This document shows positions 47,699 to 57,805 of a stretch of DNA of 64,000 nt, one piece after another. The notes under the pieces were generated by a model. It was not told the DNA's origin and ran no database searches. It worked only from the letters and a program-made list of their open reading frames with translations. Made by a program: the position numbers and the translations under genes. The DNA comes from Friedmanniella luteola (GTDB lineage: Bacteria > Actinomycetota > Actinomycetes > Propionibacteriales > Propionibacteriaceae): contig NZ_LT629749.1 of NCBI RefSeq assembly GCF_900105065.1, positions 4,216,001 through 4,280,000 of the forward strand, read 5' to 3'. Positions within the stretch are counted from its first letter, which is position 1; every line of letters starts with the position of its first letter.

Positions 47699-48259
47699 TC
47701 AGGCCAGACCGAGGTCGGCGGCCGAGAGCGCGGCGCGGTACGGCAGGCCGACGGCCTCGATCGCCTCGCGGGCGCCGGTGTCCCGGTCGACGACGACGGC
47801 GACGCCGACGACGTCCGCACCCGCCTCGCGGAGCGCCTCGACCGCGGTGAGCACGGAGCCGCCGGTGGTGCTGGTGTCCTCGACGGCGAGCACCCGCCGA
47901 CCCTCGACCGGGGAGCCCTCGATCCGGCGCTGCAGGCCGTGCGCCTTGCCCTGCTTGCGGACGACGAAGGCGTCGAGCACCCCGCCGGTCGCCGCGGTGG
48001 CGTGCAGCATGGCGACGGCCACCGGGTCGGCGCCCAGGGTCAGCCCGCCGACGGCCTCGAAGTCCCAGTCGGCGACGAGGTCGAGCATCACGCGGCCGAT
48101 CAGCGGCGCCGTCGTCCCGTCGAGGGTGACGCGGCGCATGTCGACGTAGTAGTCGGCGGTGCGGCCGGAGGCCAGGGTGACCTCACCGTGCACGACGGCC
48201 AGCTCCCGGACCTGCTCGACGAGGCGGGCACGGTCGGTGGCGAGGGGGTTCTCCGGCAT
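47699..48259 (-). CDS. pyrE: Orotate phosphoribosyltransferase
   Basis: Transfers ribose phosphate from PRPP to orotate in UMP synthesis. A 186-residue enzyme with VTLASGRTADYYVDMRRVTLDG near residue 33, VGGLTLGADPVAVAM near 76 and PRPP loop VLAVEDTSTTGGSVL near 128. ATG 48259 (MPENPLATDRARLV) lacks a strong ribosome-binding site but matches family length. It follows the sortase gene by 35 nt; no other pyr genes are here. Confidence 0.95.
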   Translation of the reverse strand: MPENPLATDRARLVEQVRELAVVHGEVTLASGRTADYYVDMRRVTLDGTTAPLIGRVMLDLVADWDFEAVGGLTLGADPVAVAMLHATAATGGVLDAFVVRKQGKAHGLQRRIEGSPVEGRRVLAVEDTSTTGGSVLTAVEALREAGADVVGVAVVVDRDTGAREAIEAVGLPYRAALSAADLGLA

Positions 48260-48294
48260 GACCGGGGAGCCTAGCCGAGCACCGCGGAGCGGCC

Positions 48295-49020
48295 CTAGCC
48301 CTGCTTGTTGCGGGTGCTCTGCAGGTGCCCGAACCCGACGCTCCGGTCCGCCGAGCGGAACAGGTCCTGGCAGGTGGTGAGCGTGATCAGGGCCCGGGTG
48401 GGCTCGCGCTCCGGCTCTCCCGGGACGGGGTCCAGCACCCAGGTCGCGGTGTCGTCCACGGTGAGGCTCCGCGGTGCCTCGTCGAGCACGTAGGTGTAGA
48501 CGGCGGTGCGGGTCTCGACCACCACCTCGTCGCCGGGCTCGAGCTCCAGCAGCCGGCTGAAGGGCTGGCCGTGGGTCACCCGGTGCCCGGCCAGCGCGTA
48601 GTTGCCGATCTCCCCCGCCGCGGCCGTGCCCGGGTAGTGCCCGACACCGCGGCCGAGGGTGTCGAGGTCGGTGCCCTCGAGCACGGGGATCTCGTAGTCG
48701 GCGCCGAAGGCCGGGATCCGCAGCAGGGCCGTGGCGTCCCCGGGCAGCGCGTCCGGCCGCGGGCTGGCCGACGGGTCGGCCGGTGCCGGCGGGGTCTGCT
48801 CCCACTGCTGCCGCAGGTCCTGCCGGCCGGAGTCGAAGGCCCGCTCCGAGACGACGTTCGTGCCGAGGTACTGGTAGCCGACCCAGCCCAGGCAGCTGAG
48901 CCCGCCCAGCAGCAGCACCAGGCCGACGACGGAGAGCGCGGACGGCCGCCGTCGCCGTCGGGGCAGCGCCCGTCGTGGCGGCGTGTCGAGGTCGGTGCTC
49001 GCGCCGGGGGAGTCGCTCAC
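48295..49020 (-). CDS. Class E sortase
   Basis: A 241-residue membrane transpeptidase that anchors surface proteins to the cell wall. A short basic cytoplasmic start (RRALPRRRRRP) precedes one membrane helix (ALSVVGLVLLLGGLSCLGW). The sortase barrel has the catalytic His in NYALAGHRVTHGQPFSRL, Cys217 in TLTTC and Arg in RSADRSVGFG. Class E sortases usually act on LAxTG-type substrates; no candidate substrate gene is next to it. Confidence 0.9.
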   Translation of the reverse strand: MSDSPGASTDLDTPPRRALPRRRRRPSALSVVGLVLLLGGLSCLGWVGYQYLGTNVVSERAFDSGRQDLRQQWEQTPPAPADPSASPRPDALPGDATALLRIPAFGADYEIPVLEGTDLDTLGRGVGHYPGTAAAGEIGNYALAGHRVTHGQPFSRLLELEPGDEVVVETRTAVYTYVLDEAPRSLTVDDTATWVLDPVPGEPEREPTRALITLTTCQDLFRSADRSVGFGHLQSTRNKQG

Positions 49021-49089
49021 CGGGTCATCCTGTCACCGCCGCGGCCGGGGCGCGGCGCCCTCGGTCGGGACGCGCTGGCCGGCGCGAGG

Positions 49090-49518
49090 TCAGGACGCGC
49101 TGGCCGCCGCGGGGGCGTAGAGCTCCAGCGCGATGCCGTCGGGGTCGCGGAACTCCAGGATGTGGCCGGCCCCGATGTCCTTGATGCCCGCGTGCACGAT
49201 CCCGGCGGCGTCGAGGGTGTCGACGGCGGTCACGAGGTCCGAGCGCGAGTCGACGGCGAAGGACACGTGGTCGAGGCCGGTCCGGTCCTCGCTGAAGCGG
49301 TCGTCGCTGACCGGGCGCAGGCCCAGGAGCGAGTCACCGAGCGCGTAGATCACGCCGCCGTAGAGGAAGCCGAGCTGCTCCCGGGTGGCCTCGTCCGCGT
49401 CGGCCGGGACCTCGAAGGCGACCGGCAGCCCGAACACCTCGTCGTAGAACGCGCGCGAGCGGGCGATGTCGGTGACGGTCAGGCGGACGTGGGCGAAGGC
49501 CCGGGTCGGGATCGGCAT
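49090..49518 (-). CDS. VOC family (glyoxalase-like) protein
   Basis: A 142-residue vicinal-oxygen-chelate protein. Two beta-alpha-beta modules are visible: FAHVRLTVTDIARSRAFYDEVFGLPV, then GLDHVSFAVDSRSDLVTAVDTLDAAGI, ending with GHILEFRDPDGIALELY. His and Glu metal-ligand positions are present. It could be a dioxygenase, lyase or resistance protein; not determinable from sequence. Confidence 0.86.
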   Translation of the reverse strand: MPIPTRAFAHVRLTVTDIARSRAFYDEVFGLPVAFEVPADADEATREQLGFLYGGVIYALGDSLLGLRPVSDDRFSEDRTGLDHVSFAVDSRSDLVTAVDTLDAAGIVHAGIKDIGAGHILEFRDPDGIALELYAPAAASAS

Positions 49519-49548
49519 GCCTCGATCATGCCCGCGCGGTCCCAGCGC

Positions 49549-51021
49549 TCAGCGGTAGGGGTCCGGGGTCAGCGTGTACTTGGTCGACAGGTACTCGTGG
49601 ATGCCCTCGAGGCCGCCCTCGCGCCCGATGCCCGACTGCTTCACCCCGCCGAACGGCGCCCCGGCGTTGGAGATGACGCCGACGTTGAGACCCATCATCC
49701 CGGTCTCCAGCCGGTCGACCAGCCGCTGGCCGCGGTCGGCGTCGCGGGTGTAGGCGTAGCTCACGAGGCCGTACTCGGTGTCGTTGGCCAGGGCGACCGC
49801 CTCGTCCTCGTCACCGAAGGTGGAGACCGACAGCACGGGGCCGAAGATCTCCTGGCGCAGGATGTCGCTGCCCGGCCGCACGCCGGTGACGACGGTCCCG
49901 GCGTAGAAGGTGCCCGGGCGCTCGACCCGGTGGCCACCGGTGAGCACCTCGGCGCCGCGGTCGACGGCGTCCCCGACCAGCTGCTCGGCCTTGCGGACGG
50001 CGCGCTCGTCGATCAGCGGGCCGATCCGGACGCCCTCCTCGGTGCCCCGGCCGACGGGGAAGCCCTCGACCTCGGCGGTCACCCGGGCCGCGAACTCCTC
50101 GGCGACCCGCTCGTGCACCAGGAAGCGGTTGGCCGCCGTGCAGGCCTGGCCGACGTTGCGGAACTTGGCCAGCATCGCGCCGGCCACCGCGGCGTCGAGG
50201 TCGGCGTCCTCGAAGACGAGGAACGGCGCGTTGCCGCCCAGCTCCATCGAGGTCCGGAGCACGCCGTCGGCGGCCTGTTTGAGCAGCTGCTTGCCCACCG
50301 GCGTGGAGCCGGTGAAGCTGAGCTTGCGGAGCCGGGGGTCGGCGATCACCGGCCCGGACACGTCGCCGGCGGTGGAGGTCGTGACCACGTTGACGACGCC
50401 GTCGGGAACGCCGGCCTCGCCCAGCAGCTCGGCGAGGAACAGCGTGGTCAGCGGCGTCAGCTCGGCCGGCTTGACCACGGCGGTGCAGCCGGCGGCCAGC
50501 GCGGGGGCGATCTTGCGGGTGGCCATGGCCAGCGGGAAGTTCCAGGGCGTGATCAGGTAGCACGGCCCCACCGGGTGCTGGCTGACCAGCATCCGACCGG
50601 TGCCCTCCGGGTTGGTGCCGTAGCGGCCGGTGATCCGCACGGCCTCCTCGGAGAACCAGCGCAGAAACTCCCCGCCGTAGGTCACCTCCGCCTGCGACTC
50701 GGCCAGCGGCTTGCCCATCTCCAGCGTCATCAGCAGGGCGACCTCGTCGCGGCGCTGCTGCAGCAGGTCGAACGCGCGCCGCAGGACCTCCCCGCGGACC
50801 CGCGGCGCCGTCCGCGCCCAGCCGGGGCCGGCCTCGACGGCCGCGTCCAGCGCGGCGGCGCCGTCGGCCACCCCGCCGTCGGCGATCGTCCGGATCACCG
50901 CCCCGGTCGCCGGGTCGTGCACGTCGAGCGTCTTCCCGGACGCGGCGGGCCGCCAGCGGCCGCCGACCAGCAGCCCGTCCGGCACCGCGTCGAGCACCGC
51001 CTGCTCCGAGGCCTGTGACAC
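49549..51021 (-). CDS. gabD: NAD(P)-dependent succinate-semialdehyde dehydrogenase-like aldehyde dehydrogenase
   Basis: A 490-residue aldehyde dehydrogenase. The segments TPWNFPLAMATRKIAPALAAGC, FTGSTPVGKQLL, the general-base Glu in MELGGNAPFLVFEDADLD (near residue 255) and catalytic Cys in NVGQACTAANRFLVHE (near 288) match the GabD branch, which oxidises succinate semialdehyde. The ending NAGAPFGGVKQSGIGREGGLEGIHEYL also fits. GTG start with GAGGGGAG upstream. No GABA aminotransferase is adjacent, so physiology is uncertain. Confidence 0.87.
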   Translation of the reverse strand: MSQASEQAVLDAVPDGLLVGGRWRPAASGKTLDVHDPATGAVIRTIADGGVADGAAALDAAVEAGPGWARTAPRVRGEVLRRAFDLLQQRRDEVALLMTLEMGKPLAESQAEVTYGGEFLRWFSEEAVRITGRYGTNPEGTGRMLVSQHPVGPCYLITPWNFPLAMATRKIAPALAAGCTAVVKPAELTPLTTLFLAELLGEAGVPDGVVNVVTTSTAGDVSGPVIADPRLRKLSFTGSTPVGKQLLKQAADGVLRTSMELGGNAPFLVFEDADLDAAVAGAMLAKFRNVGQACTAANRFLVHERVAEEFAARVTAEVEGFPVGRGTEEGVRIGPLIDERAVRKAEQLVGDAVDRGAEVLTGGHRVERPGTFYAGTVVTGVRPGSDILRQEIFGPVLSVSTFGDEDEAVALANDTEYGLVSYAYTRDADRGQRLVDRLETGMMGLNVGVISNAGAPFGGVKQSGIGREGGLEGIHEYLSTKYTLTPDPYR

Positions 51022-51105
51022 CGTCTGCTCCCCTCGTCGTCGGACCCCGCCGAGCCTAGACCCGCGCCTCGGAGGGCGCTGGTCGCCGCGGCTAGGGTGC
51101 TGGGC

Positions 51106-52269
51106 ATGGCCTCAGCGTGGAAAGCCGAGCGGGTGCGGTCGGCGAGCACCACGATCTTCGCCGAGATGTCGGCCCTGGCGGTCGCGACCGGCTCGGTCAA
51201 CCTCGGCCAGGGCTTCCCCGACACCGACGGTCCGGACTGGATGCTCGCCACGGCCGAGGAGGCCATCGCGAGCGGGGTCAACCAGTACCCGCCCGGCCGG
51301 GGCATCGCGCCGCTCCGCGAGGCCGTCGTCGCGCACAGCCAGCGGCACCACGGCCTCAGCTACGACGCGGCGACCGAGGTGGTCATCACCACGGGCGCCA
51401 CCGAGGCGCTGGCCGCCGCCATGCTGGCCTTCGTCGACCCCGGTGACGAGGTGGTGGCGCTGGAGCCGTTCTACGACTCCTACGCCGCCTCCATCGAGCT
51501 CGCGGGCGGCACCCGGGTGGGGGTCGGGCTGTTCGGGCCGGACTTCCGGCTGGACCACGCCGAGCTGGCCGCCGCCTTCACCGACCGGACCAAGGTGCTG
51601 CTGGTCAACTCCCCGCACAACCCGACCGGCACGGTGCTCGGCCGCGAGGACCTCGCCGAGATCGCCCGGCTCGCCGTCGCCCACGACGTGCTGGTGGTCT
51701 GCGACGAGGTCTACGAGCACCTCGTCTTCGACGACGCCGAGCACGTCCCGCTGGCCACCTTCCCCGGGATGCGCGAGCGGACGCTGCGGATCTCCTCCTC
51801 GGGCAAGACCTTCTCGGCGACCGGCTGGAAGATCGGCTGGGCGCTGGGGCCGGCGGAGCTGGTCACCGAGCTGACGGCGGTCAAGCAGTTCCTCACCTAC
51901 GTCTCGGGCGCCCCGTTCCAGCCCGCGATCGCCCGTGCCCTCGACGAGGGCGACGCCTGGGTCGAGGAGAACCGCCGGAGCCTGCAGGGCAAGCGGGACC
52001 GGCTGGCCGCCGGCCTGCGCGGCATCGGCCTCGACCCGGTGGTCCCGCAGGGCACCTACTTCATGACCACCGACGTCCGTCCGCTCGGCTACGACGACGG
52101 CGTCGCCTTCTGCCGCGACCTGCCGCACCGGGTGGGCGTGGTGGCCATCCCGCACCAGGTGTTCTACGACGACGTCGAGGCCGGCCGGCCCTACGTCCGC
52201 TGGGCGTTCTGCAAGGCCGACGCCGTCCTCGACGAGGCCGTCCGGCGGCTGGGGCGGCTCCGCGGCTGA
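51106..52269 (+). CDS. Class I/II PLP aminotransferase (DapC / kynurenine-aminotransferase-like)
   Basis: A 387-residue fold-type I aminotransferase. NSPHNPTGTVLG near residue 170, CDEVYEHLVFDD near 200 and the PLP lysine in ISSSGKTFSATGWKIGW near 230 are visible, with a C-terminal Arg in YVRWAFCK. In Actinobacteria this branch is often called N-succinyldiaminopimelate aminotransferase or a methionine/kynurenine aminotransferase; the sequence does not settle which. ATG 51106 is preferred over GTG 51097. Confidence 0.85.
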   Translation: MASAWKAERVRSASTTIFAEMSALAVATGSVNLGQGFPDTDGPDWMLATAEEAIASGVNQYPPGRGIAPLREAVVAHSQRHHGLSYDAATEVVITTGATEALAAAMLAFVDPGDEVVALEPFYDSYAASIELAGGTRVGVGLFGPDFRLDHAELAAAFTDRTKVLLVNSPHNPTGTVLGREDLAEIARLAVAHDVLVVCDEVYEHLVFDDAEHVPLATFPGMRERTLRISSSGKTFSATGWKIGWALGPAELVTELTAVKQFLTYVSGAPFQPAIARALDEGDAWVEENRRSLQGKRDRLAAGLRGIGLDPVVPQGTYFMTTDVRPLGYDDGVAFCRDLPHRVGVVAIPHQVFYDDVEAGRPYVRWAFCKADAVLDEAVRRLGRLRG

Positions 52270-52270
52270 C

Positions 52271-53215
52271 TCAGCCGACCAGCCGGGCGGCGTCGGGGTG
52301 CCCGAAGAGGCCCGGCAGGCCGCCGGAGTGCAGGAACACCACCCGCTCCCCCGGCCGGACGTCGCGGTCGCGGACGGCCGCCACCAGCCCGGCGAGCGCG
52401 CGCCCGGTGTAGGTCGGGTCGAGGACCAGGCCCTCCGTGCGGGCCGCCAGCCGGACGGCGTCGACGACGGGCCGGGTCAGGGCCGGGTAGCCGTCGCCGA
52501 CCTGGTCGAGGCGCAACCGCAGCGGTCCCGCGTCGACGCCCATCCCGGCCAGCAGGCCGCCCACCGTCCCTGCGGGGTCGTCGACCGCGCCGGTGTGCAC
52601 CGCCAGCACCCGCTCCGCGCCGAGGCCGGCGACCAGGCCGGCCGTCGTGCCCCCGGAGCCGAGCGCCACCACGAGGTGGTCCGGTCGCGGACCCTGCTCC
52701 TCGATCTCCGCGGCGGCGTCGACGTAGGCCTGGGCGGCGCTCGGGCTGGACCCGCCGAAGGGGACGACGTGGGGCCGGCGCCCCTGCGCGGACAGCCGCC
52801 CGGCCTCGGTGTGGACGGCCGCGACGAGGCCGTCGGCGCCCACCTCGCCCGCCCAGACGACGGCGGCGCCCAGCAGCCGGTCGAGCAGCAGGTTGCCCCG
52901 GTCGCCGTCCGGGGCGTCACCCTCCAGCACCAGGGTGGCCCCGAGGCCGAGCCGCGCCGCCGCGGCCGCGGTCAGCCGGGCGTGGTTGCTCTGCGGCGCG
53001 CCGCTGGTGACCAGGACGTCGGCGCCCGCGGCGAGGGCCTCCGCGCAGGTCCGCTCGAGCTTGCGGATCTTGTTGCCGCCGCCCGCCGGGCCGGCGAGGT
53101 CGTCCCGCTTCACCCAGAGGTCGTCAGCCGCCAGGCCGAGGGCCACGGCCAGCCGCGGCGCGGGCTCGAGCGGGGTGGGCCAGGTCGCGAGCGGGATCCG
53201 GGTGGGGAGCGGCAC
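52271..53215 (-). CDS. D-cysteine desulfhydrase / ACC deaminase-like PLP enzyme
   Basis: A 314-residue fold-type II PLP enzyme. WVKRDDLAGPAGGGNKIRKLE near residues 34-54 contains the PLP Lys, [16 protein letters not shown] near 71 the Ser/Asn pair, and ALGSGGTTAGLVAGL the phosphate cup. It belongs to the D-cysteine desulfhydrase/1-aminocyclopropane-1-carboxylate deaminase family, but family members differ in substrate. Convergent with the aminotransferase gene, one base apart. Confidence 0.86.
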   Translation of the reverse strand: MPLPTRIPLATWPTPLEPAPRLAVALGLAADDLWVKRDDLAGPAGGGNKIRKLERTCAEALAAGADVLVTSGAPQSNHARLTAAAAARLGLGATLVLEGDAPDGDRGNLLLDRLLGAAVVWAGEVGADGLVAAVHTEAGRLSAQGRRPHVVPFGGSSPSAAQAYVDAAAEIEEQGPRPDHLVVALGSGGTTAGLVAGLGAERVLAVHTGAVDDPAGTVGGLLAGMGVDAGPLRLRLDQVGDGYPALTRPVVDAVRLAARTEGLVLDPTYTGRALAGLVAAVRDRDVRPGERVVFLHSGGLPGLFGHPDAARLVG

Positions 53216-53245
53216 CGCGTCAGTCTGGCAGCGGGCACCCGGCGG

Positions 53246-53896
53246 TCAGCCGATCGGGTGACCGTCCCGCCCGTCGGCCCGCCACCGGTACCAGGCGGTC
53301 GCGGCGGGGGTCCACAGGACGAGGCACGCGACGGCGATGTACCAGGCGGCGCTGAACCACCACAGCAGGTCGTCCCGCAGCCACCAGGCGGCCCAGGCCA
53401 GCACCACCAGGCCGACGGCGCTGTGCGCCAGCCGGGTCCACGGCCGGCGCGACAGGACGAGGAAACCCGTGACCAGCGAGGCCAGCGGGAAGAGGTAGAG
53501 CGGCACCGCGAGGCCGTCGAGCATCCGGGCGTCGAAGCGGTTGAGGATGTGGAACACCGCGCCGTTGTCGTTGACCTCCGCGAACGCGCCGGTGCCGACG
53601 GTCGCGGTCACCCAGAGCAGGCTGAGCCCGCAGATCCACTGCAGCGACCCGAGGACGGCCAGCGTGCAGCCGAGCGCGATGACGGCGGGCCGCTGGGGAG
53701 GGCCCACCGGCCCGGCGGAGACCGGCCCCGGCAGGGGCGGAGGCGGGACCGGCGCCTGGCCGGCTCGCGGGTACCCCGGGAACGCCTGGCCGCCGGGGAG
53801 CGCGGGCGGTGCGGAGGGCGTCGGGTGGCCCGTCCACCCGGGCGCCTCGAAGTGGGGCGCCCCCTGCGGCGGCGGCGCGTACCCGGGACCGGACAT
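53246..53896 (-). CDS. Hypothetical four-helix membrane protein
   Basis: A 216-residue protein I do not recognise. The first 70 residues are Pro/Gly-rich (repeats of PPPQG, PPPPLPG). Four membrane helices follow: AVIALGCTLAVLGSLQWICGLSLLWV, GLAVPLYLFPLASLVTGFLVL, LAHSAVGLVVLAWAAWWL and WWFSAAWYIAVACLVLW. No known motif. Actinobacteria have many such Pro-rich plus transmembrane proteins. Confidence 0.65.
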   Translation of the reverse strand: MSGPGYAPPPQGAPHFEAPGWTGHPTPSAPPALPGGQAFPGYPRAGQAPVPPPPLPGPVSAGPVGPPQRPAVIALGCTLAVLGSLQWICGLSLLWVTATVGTGAFAEVNDNGAVFHILNRFDARMLDGLAVPLYLFPLASLVTGFLVLSRRPWTRLAHSAVGLVVLAWAAWWLRDDLLWWFSAAWYIAVACLVLWTPAATAWYRWRADGRDGHPIG

Positions 53897-53928
53897 GGGC
53901 TCCAGCCTAGGTCGTGCGGCGCGGCTGC

Positions 53929-54768
53929 TCAGCCGAACAGCAGGTCGGCGGGCGGTGCCGGGGACGGCGCGCCGTCGGTCGCGGTGAACGGGGCCGCCCC
54001 GCCCACCAGCTGGGTGAGCCGGGCGCCCTGCAGCACCCGGTAGGGGTAGGGGGCGCTGCCGGCGCGGCGCGCGATCTCCTCGACGGGGAGGGCCGCGGCC
54101 GCCGCCGCGATGACGACGTTCCCGAAGCGCCGGCCCTTGAGCGTCGACGGCTCGGCGCTGAAGACGACGTGGTCGAAGGTCGCCAGCACCCCGGCCAGGA
54201 CCCGCCGGGCGTAGTCGAAGGGTCCGCGGTCGGTCACGTTCATCACCAGCGTGCCGCCGGGACGGAGCACCCGGCGCACGTCGGCGAGGAACTCCGCCGT
54301 CGTGAGCTCGGCGGGCACCCGGGAGCCGTCGAAGGCGTCGAGGATGACCAGGTCGGCGTAGTCGTCGCGGAGGGCCGCCAGGCCGGTGAGCCCGTCCGCC
54401 GCCCGGACCTTGATACCGCTCTGCCGGGGCAGCGGCAGGTGGCTGCGGACGAGCTCGGTCAGCTCGGCGTCCGGCTCGAGCACCACCTGCGCGGAGCGGG
54501 GTCGGGTGTGGGCGAGGTACCGCGGCAGGGTGAGCGCGGCCCCGCCGACGTGGACGACCCCGAGCCGTTCCCCCGCCGGGGCCACGGAGTCGACGACGTC
54601 GACGATCCGCTGCACGTAGTCGAACTCCAGCCGCGTCGGGTCGTCGAGGTCGACGTAGGACTGGTCCGTCCGGCCCACGCGCAACGTGAAGGCGTGGGGC
54701 GCGGTCGGGTCGGGCACCAGCACCGTCTCGCGCTCGCCGGTGCGCAGCACCAGGTCCCCGGCCCTCAC
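53929..54768 (-). CDS. Spermidine synthase-like methyltransferase-fold protein
   Basis: A 279-residue Rossmann-fold protein resembling spermidine synthases: RVGRTDQSYVDLDDPTRLEFDYVQRIVDVVD, the nucleotide motif GVVHVGGAALTLPRYLA near residue 75, and DLVILDAFDGSRVPAELTTAEFLADVRRVLRPGGTLVMNV near 145. Many actinobacterial members lack proven aminopropyltransferase activity. GTG 54768 is chosen because it overlaps, in GTGA, the stop of a 21-codon frame with a good ribosome-binding site; the frame itself stays open back to GTG 54891. Confidence 0.75.
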   Translation of the reverse strand: MRAGDLVLRTGERETVLVPDPTAPHAFTLRVGRTDQSYVDLDDPTRLEFDYVQRIVDVVDSVAPAGERLGVVHVGGAALTLPRYLAHTRPRSAQVVLEPDAELTELVRSHLPLPRQSGIKVRAADGLTGLAALRDDYADLVILDAFDGSRVPAELTTAEFLADVRRVLRPGGTLVMNVTDRGPFDYARRVLAGVLATFDHVVFSAEPSTLKGRRFGNVVIAAAAAALPVEEIARRAGSAPYPYRVLQGARLTQLVGGAAPFTATDGAPSPAPPADLLFG

Positions 54769-54830
54769 GGGTGCCGGACCTGCGGTGCGCGCGGGTCGAC
54801 GCGCCCGGCGGGCGTCGTCGTGCTGGTCAC
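54765..54830 (-). CDS. Possible 21-residue upstream/leader reading frame
   Basis: A short frame GTG...TGA (VTSTTTPAGRVDPRAPQVRHP, about 21 codons) has AGGAGAGGAA 7 nt upstream, while the spermidine-synthase-like gene itself has no ribosome-binding site. Its stop overlaps the GTG at 54768 by GTGA, the usual sign of translational coupling. It may be a leader peptide, or the true N terminus if a single-base error occurred. Confidence 0.4.
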   Translation of the reverse strand: MTSTTTPAGRVDPRAPQVRHP

Positions 54831-54942
54831 CAGCGTTCCTCTCCTCCGCTCGGCCGGCTCCGGAGGGGTGGGCCGACGCGGCTCGGGCCACCCTAGCCGG
54901 GCCGGTCCGGGCGCCCGGCGCACCCGCGGCAGGACGACGACA

Positions 54943-54966
54943 GCCCCGGACGGGGACGTCCGGGGC
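54943..54966 (-). terminator. 10-bp hairpin downstream of clpB
   Basis: GCCCCGGACG (54943-54952) pairs perfectly with CGTCCGGGGC (54957-54966) over a GGGA loop, 15 nt past the clpB stop. No T-run; position and stability suggest termination. Confidence 0.7.
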
Positions 54967-54981
54967 GGTCGGGGTCGACGG

Positions 54982-57579
<2,598 letters not shown>

Positions 57580-57618
57580 GTGCGGGGTCCTTCGGGGTCG
57601 AGCAGTGGGGTGGTCGTC

Positions 57619-57685
57619 CTTGAGTCCATCCGACTCAACTTCGTGCCGCTGGACAGTATTCCAGGTTGAGTGCCCTCCGCTCAAC
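57619..57685 (-). promoter_or_regulatory. clpB promoter with two HAIR (HspR) operators
   Basis: Two inverted repeats match HAIR (CTTGAGT-N7-ACTCAAG): CTTGAGT-N7-ACTCAAC at 57619-57639, and GTTGAGT-N7-GCTCAAC at 57665-57685. On the minus strand a -35 TTGAGC (57679-57684), 18-nt spacer and -10 AATACT (57655-57660) fit between and over them. The upstream box covers the -35 and spacer; the downstream box covers the start of the leader. HspR repression of clpB is established in Streptomyces; hspR is not in this window. Confidence 0.85.
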
Positions 57686-57805
57686 CCTGAGCACCCCCGA
57701 ACCGTCGTGGCCTCGGTGCCGCGGCCGGTGAGCCGGACCCGTCAGCCGCCGGCTCCGTGGTTAGGGTGGACGGCCGAGCCCGTCCCCCGATGCCCGGAGG
57801 CACCC

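Noticed and set aside
51112-52155. A 347-codon minus-strand frame across the aminotransferase gene
   Set aside because: Entirely antisense to a well-supported PLP enzyme and of shadow-type composition.
54769-54891. Extended N terminus of the spermidine-synthase-like protein from GTG 54891
   Set aside because: The extension (Arg/Ala/Asp-rich) has no ribosome-binding site and does not look like the family; the coupled GTG at 54768 is better, though kept as an alternative.
57580-57684. A 35-codon N-terminal extension of clpB
   Set aside because: It would place the HAIR operators and -10 box inside the coding sequence; [12 protein letters not shown] is the normal ClpB start.
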